64,000 bases of DNA from Sparassis latifolia (lineage: Eukaryota > Basidiomycota > Agaricomycetes > Polyporales > Sparassidaceae): assembly GCA_018466975.1 (NCBI GenBank), contig CM031557.1, positions 806,001 through 870,000 of the forward strand, written 5' to 3'. The translations under genes were made by a program, and so were the position numbers. The notes under the pieces are model-generated. The model was not told the origin of the DNA. It searched no databases and worked only from the letters and a program-made list of their open reading frames with translations. Positions 9,655 through 20,761 of the stretch are shown in pieces. Every line of letters begins with the position of its first letter. Position 1 is the first letter of the stretch.

Positions 9655-12600
9655 ATGACGACGACATTCGCGACCCTCCGCGCGCTGCACGCCCTCATCG
9701 GCACCGCCCTCGACGACATCGAGCGTGTCTACACCGACGCCTCTGCCCCCGGCACACCCTTCTCCCCGTTCTCCCCATCTGCTGCGTTCTCCCCGTTCTC
9801 CCCGACGCCGTTCTCGCCCAACTCGTTCGCGCCGTATCCCTCCCCCTCTTCGCCCACGTCCTCCTTCACAGATGAGGATTTCCTGGCTACCATGACGTTC
9901 CGACCGCGCAGCAGTGCGAGCTCGAGCACGACGAGCACAAGCGCGAGCGAGCGCTCGAGCCCTGTAGCCGACAGCGCGAGCGACGCAGAAGCAGACGACG
10001 ACGCTAGCGCTCCAGCGGACGTGCCCAGCACCCCCGGCCGCGTCCGCCCCCCGCCCATCCTCACGTCGCTCTCTCCTGCCTCGACGAGGAACGCCGGTTT
10101 ACGCTTCCGCTCTGGCAGCACCCATAGTCCCGTCGCCTTGCGCGCCTACCCCATTACGCCCCGCACACCGCACACAGGCCTCGCCTTCTCCGCGATCGGG
10201 CCCGTCACTCCCCCCGACTCGGCGTCGTTCCTTGACTTTCCAGATCCAGATGTGCCATTTTACAACACACCGGCGAAAGAGGGTGACCATGAAGCGGAGA
10301 CACTGCGGGAGATGCAGATGGACTCTAGGGAGCGCGCGGAAGCGCTCATGTCCCACCCCGCGGTCATCTCGGCAACGAACCGCCTCGTCGCGGCATGCGG
10401 GCAGCTGACTGCTAGCGTACAAAGGCCTTTCTTGACGCTGAGTGACGCATCGATGGGAGTGAGTGTCGTCCTCTCGTGTGTGGTCGTCGGAACGAATGTG
10501 CTGATTCGTTTCCGTAGTATCATCTTCCATCGTGCCTGCGGTTCCTTGAGGCGTCACATGCCGTTGAGATACTGCGTGAAGCGGGCCCGCGCGGTCTACA
10601 CGTCCGAGACCTGGCGAAGCAGATTGACGATCTACGAAGGCGCAATTCCGATACTGGCCCCTCCGCTAATGAGGCACAAGTCGGCGTGGACACAGCTCAA
10701 CTGAGTACGTCGTTTCTTCATCCCTCTTCCCGCTGATCTTCCTCTCGCATTGAAGCAGCTGATCGTGAACACCAGGCCATATACTCCGTCTACTGGCGAC
10801 ACACCACATAACGCGCGAGGTGCGCCCGGACGTTTTTGCGAATAACCGCGTGTCGGCCGCGCTCGACTCAGGGCGGACGTGCACCGAGCTTCGCGATACG
10901 TGCGTGTCTTGGTTTTGACTTGCTGGTTTCCGGTTATATATCCGAGCTGTCACACTGACGTTCGCACTCGAGCAGGCCGGAAGGGAAGTACGAAGGGACG
11001 AATGGTGTCGCTGCGTTCATCGGTCTCTGGTGCATATTGTCTCCTTTGCTGCTTCAATTAATATCAGATTTAACGTATGTCATACTTAGCACGGACGAGC
11101 TCTTCAAGGCGTCTGCATATCTCACCGATGTCTTCCTCCCGGAGCCGCCAGCGTCCAAACCTTCCGCTCCAGCTGCAAGCCATCCGGACGCCCACCACGA
11201 TAATTTCCCTCCCGCCGGCGAGATTACCGTCCCGCTGCCCGCGGTGCCGTTCAACCTTGCGTTCAGCACGCCGGTGCCATTCTTTGAATGGCTCGAGCGC
11301 CAGGACAACGCCGCGCGCCTTCGTCGCTTCGGTGCCGCCATGACCGGTACTGGCTCATGGGAGGTACCTGGAGCGGTCCTCACAGGTGAATGCTGCATAT
11401 ATGGGCATATACATGCATGTTTAGCGCGTGCAGAAGTTAGATGCTGATCGTTGTATGCGCAGGATTCCCGTGGCAGACGCTCGCGTCGGGCTCGCTCGTT
11501 GTGGACGTTGGAGGAGGCATTGGGTCGACGAGTATGCTCCTTGCCCGAGCATTCTCGCATCTGAAGTTCGTCGTTCAGGATAGGCCACAAGTCGTGCAGA
11601 TGGGCGAGGCGGTACGTGAAGATGAGTTGACTAGATTTGTGTCGTGTACTTGCTGAACATTGTCTGACTCATGCAGGCATGGCGAGCACGTTGCCCTGAA
11701 TTGCTCGACGGTGGTCGTGCTGCGTTCCAAGCACACGATTTCTTCACCCCACAGCCATCCCTACCACCTATTATGGAGAAGTCCATTGAGCCAGCTGCAT
11801 CTCTGCGCACACCAGAAGGCGAGGATGCTCCAGCCGTGTTCCTACTGCGTGTGATCACGCACGATTGGCCAGATGAACTTGTCACCAGGTTAGTACTGCC
11901 TACTCTGCAACCAACATGTGCTAAATGTGCAGCCAGAATCCTGCTCCACCTTCGCCGCGCTGCTGGCCCTTATACGAGGTTACTACTCGCCGACTACGTG
12001 CTGCCCCTCGCTTGTATCGACGAGGACGACGAGGCTGATGTGAACGGTGAACCGCGTGAGGATCTGCCACCCGGCTCAGTGCGCACGCTCGCCCCTGAGG
12101 GTTCGCCTCTTCTTGCGAACCTTGGCAAGGCAAATGCCAACGCGTACTGGCTCGACTTGACGGTGGGTGCTTTCCGGTAATATACTGTTGGGCGCTTGGC
12201 TGACAGAACCTGGACGACAATAGATGCGAGCGACGTTCAATGCGCAGGAACGCACTCTGCGCGAGATAGCGGCGCTTACACTCACCGCCGGTTGGCGCGT
12301 TGTGCAGGTGACGCGTGCGGAGGGTTCTGTCTTCGGGCACATAATTGCCGTCTCGGTTGACATACCCCCCGCGGCACTCGCACTCCTCCATACGCCCCTT
12401 CCCGGCATGGCAGACGGGTCGTCGCAAGGTCAGTTCTCTGTAGGCCTCATCGTCGTTTGGTATATAGTGACTAACGAGTATGTACAGATAATACACAGGA
12501 GACGGCGCGTTCGCTTGGCAAAGCGCGCGAGACGTTCGGCTCGTACGTCTCATTGCATTCCGAGGATGTCCTGCGCATGAAGCGTCGGGGCGTACCTACT

Positions 12601-12840
12601 ACCGGCGGGCGTCGCGCGAACGCCAGCGGGGCAGGCGGAGCTTCAGCGGGGGGAGGAAGGACGTTGCGCAAGCGGCGCTCGACGCTCGTCGGGAGAGATC
12701 CGCGTGTGCAACCACAGACGCAGGCAGGCGGCCAGTCCTTGCTGCCTGCGGCGGAGATTGGGCCTGCGGGTGGGCCTGCTACGCGCGGCCTGCGGAGTAT
12801 GAAGTCGAGGGGAGTTCTGAGGGAGAGGCGGGCACGGTAA
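9655..12840 (+). CDS. O-methyltransferase (COMT / Methyltransf_2 type) with long N- and C-terminal extensions
   Basis: SAM-dependent small-molecule O-methyltransferase. The chosen start is MTTTFATLRALHALIG at 9655, the first ATG with a protein-like N-terminus. Residues about 25-200 are Ser/Pro-rich low complexity. A winged-helix dimerisation region follows (YHLPSCLRFLEASHAVEILREA... GHILRLLATHHI). The Rossmann core carries the SAM motif VVDVGGGIGSTSMLLA and the family catalytic histidine in LLRVITHDWPDELV. The C-terminus adds a basic Gly/Arg-rich tail (RRANASGAGGASAGGGRTLR). Ten exons join with 50-80 nt introns (for example after DASMG, RRLDT-like RDT, IGLC, VLTG, MGEA, WLDLT and GSSQ) and all frames agree. 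Plant and fungal COMT-like enzymes are usually 350-480 residues, so this one is unusually long. The methyl acceptor cannot be told from sequence, and no biosynthetic partner genes lie next to it. Confidence 0.88.
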
Positions 12841-13526
12841 GGGAAGACGAAAACTGGAGGTTGGTGCGTTTGGTGAGCGGAGCCACTCTGTGTACGTTAG
12901 TGTAATTATTTTGTGGCGGCGGACGGTTTCTATGCAAAATTGACCCGATTGTTACTTCACCGTGTGCAAGACGGCTGGACCGTGTTCTCTGTCGATATGG
13001 GTTAGATGTCTTGCAATTGCTGTTGCTTGACAAGTTGAAAACCAGCGGTTGCAATGGCGATCACGTGTTGCGAAGGTAGGCTGAGCGCTAACGCTCCAAA
13101 ACCCCCCGACTTTGTAACCCAACAGGCTTAACCGAGGTCTCGAGGTCTCGATTACGCAGGACCCCTGCGCAGCTGCAGGAGAGAACAACGGAGCTCTCAA
13201 GTCGCTCGCTCGTACCACAGGATCCAGAGCAACGGGTAACAGAGGCCAACTTGGATATTCGACTCTCGCGTTCGAAGGCCGATGACGTTCTCGCAGTTTA
13301 CCGTGAGCGATAATCAATATTAATATGTATTCCATGAGAAACCAACCAGCGAAGCAATAAATAGATGAACGAACAGGCAGTGGGTCAACCACAGGACGTA
13401 TAGATCTAAGACAAACCGGACGAGATGCATAAATAACTTAAAACGCGGGCGAGAACAAGACAGCATCGATCAGGAAAGGGATGCCAGAGCCAGGCAAAGA
13501 AACCCGAAAGAACAGCCGCGTGGCCT
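12841..13526. other. Intergenic, no gene supported
   Basis: The stretch between the methyltransferase stop and the first orphan-family copy. Short ORFs only, with nothing recognised. Confidence 0.5.
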
Positions 13527-13913
13527 TCATGTGAGTATCGATACGTACGCTGCCCACTTGGGACGCGGGCTCATATCGATGGTGTGTTCGCCCAACTCGA
13601 CAAACCGGGACCGCGTGCCCATATCGATGGTGTGGAGGCCCAGCTTGATAAAGCGGGGAGTCGCAGCCTTTCGCCTCCTCGCTACTTTCCTCCTCTGTCG
13701 ACTGAGCCATTGGGATTTCGCGCCTTCCCGCGAGTGGCCTTCCGTGGCCGGGACGAGGTTGTGACCGTACTGTGGGCCGTGCGCCAGTGTCTTCGCCTGG
13801 CGTCTACGTCCCCTGTGGGATCTCCACAGGGAACGTGGTCGCCCGCCGCGTTGACGCGTTGAGTTTCCACCGGGGATTTGGGTCCTGTCGCCTCTTAACG
13901 CGGCAGGATTCAC
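13527..13913 (-). other. Basic C-terminal ORF of orphan-family copy A
   Basis: A minus-strand open frame of 128 codons, very rich in Arg, Lys, Gly and His, carrying two tandem versions of a motif: FIKLGLHTIDM and FVELGEHTIDM. The same signature ends copy D (VTIVKLGRHTINLR at 20762) and, out of frame, copy C (VIVAKLGRHKTEMR at 18898). It probably belongs to the gene at 13945-14499, but no splice route that keeps this frame is obvious, so the join may be broken. The function is unknown; the tail looks nucleic-acid-binding or nuclear-targeting, which is inference. Confidence 0.5.
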
Positions 13914-13944
13914 TGTACTTACGCTACTGTGGAATCAATGCTGA

Positions 13945-14499
13945 TCAGCCCTGATCATATTTGGACAGAGTCGGGACGTACTGGGAGATTGTACTCTGGT
14001 GCTGCCAGTCGTCCTCTCGATACCCACCGGGAGTCACCGTGGCCGCGTCGGAATGGTTCTCCTCGTTCTCGTCCTCTAAGTATGTATCGGGATCGTGCTG
14101 GTACATGGTCGGTTCAACACCAGATAAAGTTACTGTGCCAGGTGCAGGTCGTCGTGGGCCCAAATGGATATCGATCTCACTTCGAAGTGTGATGGGACGT
14201 GATACAAGGCGGATCGCACTGATATTGATATACCGTCCTGGAGGGATCGTGGAGTTGATCCATCCTTCGTCGTCTCTAAATGCGATAACGTGTGGCCGTC
14301 AGCAATGACAATATATGCGACATGTCTCGGGATAGGGCTTACTCGCTGTTGGTGTAGGACCACGGCGGATAGTCAGATGGATCCCTGGAATGCCACATGG
14401 CAGCGGGTGAGTATGCAGCACAACTTTACATAGCGAATGTGCCACTCACAGGCTGGGCGCGAGGCTAGGTGCGCGGCTAGTCGACGGTTCAGACAACAT
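13945..14499 (-). CDS. Orphan-family protein, copy A
   Basis: Three exons (14450-14499, 14343-14384, 13945-14275) splice to 140 residues starting MLSEPSTSRAPSLAPSL. Both introns have good GT..AG ends, and a TATA-like box lies about 80 bases upstream. The protein has a central stretch STIPPGRYINISAIRLVS, which copy B echoes as ITLPGGSETDARRIKVNS, and an acidic part (DTYLEDENEENHSD). The frame stops at 13945, next to a GATCAGGGCTGATCA palindrome, just before the basic tail ORF at 13527-13913. I recognise no domain. It may continue into the basic ORF by a splice I cannot resolve. Confidence 0.55.
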
Positions 14500-14578
14500 T
14501 CTTGATACAGAGGCGGATGACTGAGGGACAGAGGATCTGGTGCAGGGCCCCCATTCTTGTACCGTTTCTTCACTCCTC

Positions 14579-14586
14579 TTATATAT
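14579..14586 (-). promoter_or_regulatory. TATA-like box of orphan copy A
   Basis: Minus strand reads GCATATATAAGAGG, about 80 bases before the copy A ATG. Copy D has a comparable TATA-like sequence at a similar distance. Confidence 0.4.
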
Positions 14587-14699
14587 GCTTCTACCACCCA
14601 TGCTTGATGAGATCCGCTGATCTTGCTCAAGCGTCCTTGGCGACTATCCGCAACAGCTGTGCTTGGCCGCCACACAAACACCATGAGGCGACATAGCGA

Positions 14700-15129
14700 C
14701 GAAGACAAAGCCAAAACTTGAAGCGGACACAAACTTGATTACGCTATGGATCCGGGGAAGACATTCATTAATACCTGGCGTAAGTAGCCATCCCAAAGTG
14801 ACAAACAATTGGCGTCCTCCCGCCACGCCGCACACCAAGAATTGTGCCACCTGATAATTAAAGCCAAAGCAGGTTTTCGTTTCCAAAGCACGTCACGTCA
14901 CTTTAACTGTAGCGCCAAAAGGCTGGCAAATTGCAAGGTCATATTTTGGTGAGATGACTCTCGAACCAAGATCGATTGTCACAAGTAGAATTTTGGAGAT
15001 CCACGCTACTAAGTTTTTTCACCTATTGCTGTTCCACATCAATGCATCACGCTTTCAAGCGAAAGTCGTCCCGCTGTCCTTTATCAAAGCCAACGGAATA
15101 CTCGGCGGATGACTGAGCCTCAGACAATG
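14700..15129. other. Intergenic, no gene supported
   Basis: AT-richer stretch upstream of copy A with no supported ORF or repeat. Confidence 0.5.
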
Positions 15130-15885
15130 AAATACTGGAAACTTAAGAGCAATCGCATAGCCTTCATGTGTAGCTTCAGAATTTCAGAAGGATACGTACC
15201 CTTCTGCCCACGGAACGCATACCAAGCAGCTCGACGATCCGGGGCGGTATGCCGACATTAGTGCATTCTCGGCGTCTTCCACTGTCTGACCTTACGTCCA
15301 CTAAGGCATCGTACTCTCTCGCGTAACTGTCTCCCTTTAGCTTGAAGCTTGAATGAGCGACGCCCTACCGCGTCGATGCGCCACTGGTCGGTTACCCAGG
15401 ATCTGGGGCCCTTCATCGCGTCTTAAACGTACGGCAAGATTCACTGTCGGGTTGTTGCTGATTAGCGATGATCACAGTAACGCCGGCGAAGCTTGGGACT
15501 CTGGATGAACACCAAGATACCCTCTGCCACCTCGGAGAGGAGCTCCTCAGTCTTCCTTCTCCCCTCTACCCCTCAAGGTTGCATTGTAGGGGTACAGCTG
15601 AGGCGCATGGTTACGTGGACACCAGATGGGCTTCCTGGTTAGACGCATGGCGGCGTCAGGAGTAAAGAAGAATCCGAGTGAGTTCACTTTGATCCTTCTC
15701 GCATCTGTTTCCGACCCACCCGGGAGGGTGATAGCAGTGCTCGAACAGCCACGTAGAGCACAAACATCTCTGATAGACATCTCTGTGCACAGTAACTTGT
15801 TCTCGATCCTCAACATTTGTGCACTCTTGTTCTCAATCTGTGGCCTAATGATGCTCCTGGTGGGAGAAGATATGTGATCCATCAA
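15130..15885 (-). pseudogene. Orphan-family copy B, decayed
   Basis: The low-coordinate end (15130-15290) matches the corresponding end of copy A at DNA level: both contain GCATAGCCTTCATGTG / GTGGCCTTCATGTG text followed by a GTACGT site and a CGTCGAGCTGCTTGG / CGTCGAGCTTGG-like motif. The ORF at 15547-15885 gives a copy-A-like segment (ITLPGGSETDARRIKV) and ends RGRGEKED. Frames between the two parts do not join, and the HTID-type motif is degraded (PPRIVELLGMRSVGRR). I read this as a broken paralog of copy A. Confidence 0.5.
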
Positions 15886-16439
15886 CTATCTATCTCCTAC
15901 CGTGCTTCGTCATCTCAGATACGGGGCCGTCTGGATGTCTGCAATGCGGCGAAGACAATATGTGCGCAGCGAGAGACGTACTCGCCGACGGTGTATGTCT
16001 ATTGGCCACGAACTTCGTCCAACGTGGACAAGCATTGTTATGGAGACATTCACGATGCCATGACGTTTGTATGCGTCACAATAATAACGACGGTGGACGT
16101 GTTGCTCAAATTAACGTAAGTTTAGTGACTAGAGTATTATTCAGGTCACCATCATTGAAACAGACGTAGTTAAGGACTATCGCATAATCAGGAGACGTGT
16201 ATATCATTTTCCTAACTTTGCGACTGTGGTTAAATCCATCAACTGGCGGCGGCGGCCCGTGGTCAAAGCATGGACGCCCTGCGCAAGACCTCGAGTCATT
16301 CATTAATGACACGACTGATGCAAGATTGATTGCGCCGACGTAAGTAGTATGTTTTACATTAATGTCACGATTTCCGCGAGGAGAAATCGCCTTGCGGTTT
16401 TCATAACATATACACGGCACGTACTTCGCTAGCTAACAA
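15886..16439. other. Intergenic, no gene supported
   Basis: Short ORFs only; nothing recognised. Confidence 0.5.
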
Positions 16440-16660
16440 TAAAACACGTAGTTGTGCAGGAATTTTGGATCAACAGAGTTGCGCTCAAGCGCCCGCTTAC
16501 CAGTTCAAAATCGCAGCGCCTCGTGCACTACCCAAGAATAGAAACCGTTGTATTCAATGTAGGCGGGCGAACTATAGAAAGGAACGACCCTTTTTTACTA
16601 TCTGCTACTAGAGGCTGGTTCACGAGTTGTTCGGGTCGAGCGTGAGTGAAAATCCTCGAT
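16440..16660. repeat. Repeat segment flanking NmrA-like gene 1
   Basis: Contains AAGAATAGAAACCGTTGTAT, which recurs as AAGAACGGAAACCGTTGTAT near 41250 beside the second NmrA-like gene, and as GAGAATGGAAACCGTAGTAT near 21890. The part GAGGCTGGTTCACGAG...CGAGCGTGAG matches the reverse strand of about 40985-41080. It is part of the duplicated neighbourhood of the two NmrA genes. Confidence 0.5.
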
Positions 16661-16794
16661 TCAAAACGAAGTAGTAAGCACTTGATACAATATATTGCTC
16701 CCCGTCGTAACGTTACATCTCAGCAGAAGCTAATACAAGGACGTTGTAGTACTACATAGGCTCCACCACCTCCTCCTCTCTTCGAGAACCACAC

Positions 16795-18049
16795 CTACAA
16801 TTGAGAAGTTCTCTCGCGGTTCAGAGAGATTCCCTTCCCTTCCTCCGTATTCTTAAGGAGGTATGCGTACTCGCCTTTGTAGCCCTTCTCCCTCATCCAC
16901 GCCTCGAGCGTCTTCGTGTTCGGATTCAGGTTCCTGATCCACTGCATATCCCTCTTGATCACGTCGTCTCTGAACAGCGACCACCACGCAGAGAAATTCT
17001 CCCCCCAGCTGGTCTGCCCTTCCTCCAGCACTTTCTGTTCATTGGCGAGTGGAGCATTGGAGTTGGTTAGGTAGGTAAGCCACTGGTCATAATTCAGGTA
17101 CACGACGACGGCCTGCTGCCCGGTGACTTTCTTGAAGGTCGCCAAGAGGTATTCCCAGTCGACCATGTCGCTGGCGACTTCGAGCTCGGCGGTAGAGGTG
17201 AGCGCGCGGTTATCGAATGTGTAGCGGGCGAAGAACCCCAGGTCTGGAAGTGCGATCATGGGGACGTGGCCGGTACCGATAGGGGTCGCGAAGACGAAAG
17301 TGCCATCTGCACGCCGGTTCAGAGGTCCGAACGTAGGCTATTCATAATGACCTGGTTAGCTGTGGCCTGCATGACAGCTCATGTGGCTCACCAATTGTAA
17401 CATATCCATGTACGGACCAGTAGTGACGACAGTCCAAGACATGGCGTCGTCGCTGACCACAGATGGTTGAGCCTTCATCCACTCTGCGACGCGCGCCTTG
17501 CCGTCATAGTGCTCACACCTATACTTCTGGTCGTAACCCCCTTTCTATAATTAAATGTGAGTCCGCTATCTCATGCATTGGGAGACTGACGAATACTTAC
17601 CTTGAGTGAATAATCGAGGCTGCTCCACACGTAGTGGCGCATGGTCTTGCTCTGCTTTGCCAACTCGAAGATACGAATGCCCGCGAAGACCTCCTTGGCC
17701 TCACCGACTGTGAACCCATCAGTATTGACCCACGCTCCATACGCGCCCTCGAGCGCAGTCTTCACAGTGGGGAAGTCGTAGAACGATCCTTAAAGCGACG
17801 GAAGGTATTAGCACTCGATAAGCCCCAGCGTCAGCAGATGTGAGTAGTCGGCGAACCTTTCACGATCTCTACGCCTTTCTGAGCGAGATCTAGTGATCTC
17901 TTGCTTTGCGGATCACGAGTGAGGGCGCGGATGGTGTAGGGAGACGGCAGACCATCAGCGCTGGGCTCAAGGAGTTTGTCGATTACGGCGAGGCCTTGTG
18001 CGCCGGTCGCGCCAATGACAAGAATAAGTTTCTTCATGGTCGAAGACAT
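16795..18049 (-). CDS. NmrA-like NAD(P)-binding protein, copy 1
   Basis: An NmrA-type member of the short-chain dehydrogenase superfamily. The start MSSTMKKLILVIGATGAQG at 18049 carries the dinucleotide-binding glycine motif GATGAQG. Four exons join at IVKG/SFYDFPTVK, YSLK/KGGYDQK and MDML../PTFGPLNR; the last exon ends RERTSQL at 16795. Members of this family sense NAD(P) redox state as regulators (Aspergillus NmrA) or act as reductases. The active-site Tyr-Lys pair of classical reductases is not evident, so a regulatory or atypical reductase role is possible. Its closest relative is the gene at 41590-42845, roughly four-fifths identical over the whole length with the same intron positions. 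The upstream sequence holds a TTTAAA element about 75 bases before the ATG. Confidence 0.9.
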
Positions 18050-18650
18050 CTGTCACAACGAATATCCAAAGGAAGAAGTGAGTGGCACTTCAGATGAGTG
18101 AAGGGGCCCGAGCGTGCTGGGCTTTAAAAGCTCTTCAAGCTGCCCCTGCGGCTGTTTGTTGATGCTGACGAGATGCGCGGCCATCGGTGTTGAATTATTC
18201 AGCTATGGACGGTACACTTCTGCTTGGCCGTATCCTGTACTCAGCAAAGTTTGGAGGTCTATGTAGGCTTGAATACACCAACTGCCAGATTTGGTCGTAG
18301 CTGAGAGAGGGGTGGAGAGAACGCCGAACCATCACCGAGCCACCAAGGTTACGCTGGATAGAATACAAGCTCTCTGAGTAATGCGCTGACGGGGCCCGAG
18401 TTAGTCCATAGAATGTTACTCGACGTGGGATATTTCACGGTGAGAGGTAGGCTCATGGATAAGCCTCTAGACAAGGAAGACAGTCGACGTCGTTCCTTGT
18501 CATAGGCAAGTTACAAGGGAGACGCGTCGACCACAAGTAGTGACTAGGGTGTCCGACGGATGAGTTAGACAAAAAATTCAGTAGGGGCCTCGCGGGCAAT
18601 GGCCGACGCAAGTTCGAATTCACATGATGAATGCACAGAATACCATTCAA
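18050..18650. other. Promoter of NmrA-like gene 1 and intergenic sequence
   Basis: The minus-strand TTTTAAAGC element near 18122-18131 matches a TTTAAAGC element at the same distance before NmrA-like gene 2 (about 42915). No gene is supported in the rest. Confidence 0.4.
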
Positions 18651-18897
18651 TCAATCCAATACATATATAGTGTGTGCACGAACACGCAGTGGATCAACCA
18701 CAGATACATACTGAGGTCAGACAAAAAGAACGAGGGTCGTAGTGAAGGTGCAGTGGATAAGTTAGACAGGAGACGAGAGACACGCGACGGGTCGAGAGGA
18801 CGAACAACACCAGATAGATACCAAGATAGAATAAAATCCCAAAGGTCTTTATGTGGAGTGCCAAAGGGTTGCAGACTGACACCAGCGTGTTTAGCCT

Positions 18898-19746
18898 CTA
18901 GCGCATCTCGGTCTTATGTCTCCCGAGCTTAGCGACGATGACCGGAGTCTTTCCTCGTCTCTTGGCCCTCCTCTTCCTAGTCAACTGCGGCGAACGCTTA
19001 CATGATCGTTTCTCCTTGGCTAAGACCATGACCCGCTCGGATCTGAAGTGATCAGTGAGGCGCGCTATGGCCATAATCTTCGCTTTGCGAGGAGCATGGG
19101 AATTGCGCTGCCTCCGTCCACAATCCAGTTGGTAGACTCTGGTAGAAAAGCATCAGCCACGACATCGTGCGTTCCGATGGGATCTTCTCGGAGAACGGAC
19201 TCGTACTCCTCCATCTTCACAACACTGCGCAACAAACGGTGATTAACCATGATCATAATTGAACAAACGAACAAACGTACGTGGGAATCGGGCTCGGGTA
19301 GGTGCCTCGACTGTACGGGTCGTCATCGTGATGTCCGTCATCAAAGCAGATATCCTCCAACGCCTCATCGTAAAGGTCATTATAGGAGTCGTGTTGGGAC
19401 AATGCACCCGGGGTGAAGCGTGTGTCCACCAACTCTTCGTCCTCCTCGTACGGCCCATCAAACAACGAGTTGTAGCTGCTGGCCACACTAGTTGATCGAT
19501 GGCGATCGATCCTTGTCTGAAGAACAGGCTCTACAGGATTTTCCGACGGAGGATGCCAGCCGAAGGGTTCAAGGAGGAAACCCGTCGCATCCCTGAATGT
19601 GAGATCGCCTGGGAGTCAGCAATGTCGCACATAGCGGTTATACAGAAGGGAAGAACCCACTCGCTAAGGTCTATCCATTCGGTGCCCCGTACCCAATAAC
19701 AGTCTGAAAGCCTGGACAACAACTGAGATAAGAAAAAGCCACACAA
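18898..19746 (-). pseudogene. Orphan-family copy C, frameshifted
   Basis: Clear paralog of copy D. Shared core: SVASSYNSLFDGPYEEDEEL (D: SVASSFNSLFDGPYQEDEEF), an acidic stretch, then SPIPT joined by an intron (acceptor about 19225) to VVKMEEYESVLREDPIGTHD (D: VVKMEEDYEPVLQWDPIDTHD). After this the frame stops at 19065 (LLAKRRLWP-stop). The basic tail of the family continues 55 codons farther in another frame (FRSERVMVLAKEKRS ... VIVAKLGRHKTEMR, stop 18898), so copy C has lost its tail through a frameshift. No in-frame ATG is found at the 5' end (the frame opens with TTG at 19746). The gene is probably inactive, or encodes a tail-less variant. Confidence 0.6.
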
Positions 19747-20088
19747 AGTGTGGTGCTCACATCGGAAGGATCCGCAGAGGAGGAAATTGTTGAAGAAGGT
19801 GATGAGGAAAGAATGGAGGTCGAAGCAGTCCTCCTTAAATATCCGTCTGCCGCCCTTGTTTGGGGAGGTTCTGGACGTGACCTTGCTGAAGCATCCGTGG
19901 CGCTATTCCTTCAATGGTTAAACAGCCGTGGTGCTTTGAAGCCACTGAGGAACACGAGGTAACATAGCGACCGAGACAATACCAAAGCGTATGCAAGATT
20001 GATCGCGCTGAACCTGCGAAGTATCAACATGTATGCTTACTCTCAAATGATATGAATCCTCATCCATAACTTGCCGAACGACTGCATC

Positions 20089-20175
20089 TTTTTTCTTTTT
20101 TTTTGGAGGAGCTCTCGGCCACGGCCAACTAAAAATATCAGCCCCACCAGCTAGTCTGTGGGATTCGCACCCAAT
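20089..20175 (-). mobile_element. Short SINE-like insertion with 12-bp target-site duplication
   Basis: An 87-base insert flanked by perfect 12-bp direct repeats AACGACTGCATC at 20077-20088 and 20176-20187. Read on the minus strand it begins ATTGGGTGCGAATCCCAC, which contains a near-consensus Pol III B box (GGTGCGAATCC against GGTTCGANTCC). It ends in an A-rich tail (nine A, G, six A). The layout (truncated tRNA-like head, short body, A tail, target duplication) is that of a 5'-truncated SINE mobilised by a LINE. No A box is left at the 5' end. Confidence 0.7.
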
Positions 20176-20208
20176 AACGACTGCATCCTAGTACATTAAG
20201 TGTTCAGT

Positions 20209-20294
20209 GTCCATGTAGGGAGTTTGCTAACGCGTCCATGTAGGGAGTTTGCTAACGCGTCCATGTAGGGAGTTTGCTAACGCGTCCATGTTGG
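20209..20294 (+). repeat. 25-bp tandem repeat, about 3.4 units
   Basis: Unit GTCCATGTAGGGAGTTTGCTAACGC repeats perfectly at 20209, 20234 and 20259, then a partial unit ends at about 20294 with one change. It lies between orphan copies C and D. In the family's reading direction it sits downstream of copy D's stop. Confidence 0.95.
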
Positions 20295-20761
20295 GTGCCC
20301 CCATCGCGAACGTGGGATTGCCTTCATCAAGTGGCGTCGCGTATAGCTCGATTGACATGGCATTAATGCAAGACCTTTGGTGTGACTGACAGCATGCAGA
20401 GTTGGCCGAGTTGGCCAAGAGTCGACACACTTACGGTTTGCATGTGCAGAGTCCAGAGGAGAACCCGGAGACTGGCAGCAGATGCGACAGCCGCCTCGCA
20501 TGTCTCGACACAGCTTTCGCCACATAAGTTATGATTAATCAGATCCGCTACATATAATGTGCACGAACGAATCAACCCTAGACAGACGAAAAGGAGGCCA
20601 ACTGAAGCGCAGAAGATGAGTTAGACAAGAGACCAGAGAGACGTGACCAGCCCAGAGGACGAACACCAAATCTAGAGCTAGCGCTGGAGCAAAAGACAGA
20701 CAAATAACGAAGGAGAAGGGGATGTCTGCATCGTCTCCACGTAGATTGGACATTTGAGACT

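Noticed and set aside
9729..10121. Antisense ORF in the methyltransferase N-terminal region
   Set aside because: Mirror of the Ser/Pro-rich low-complexity stretch.
20089..20175. tRNA gene
   Set aside because: A B-box-like sequence is present, but no acceptor stem or anticodon arm can be formed; the A tail and target duplication fit a SINE fragment better.
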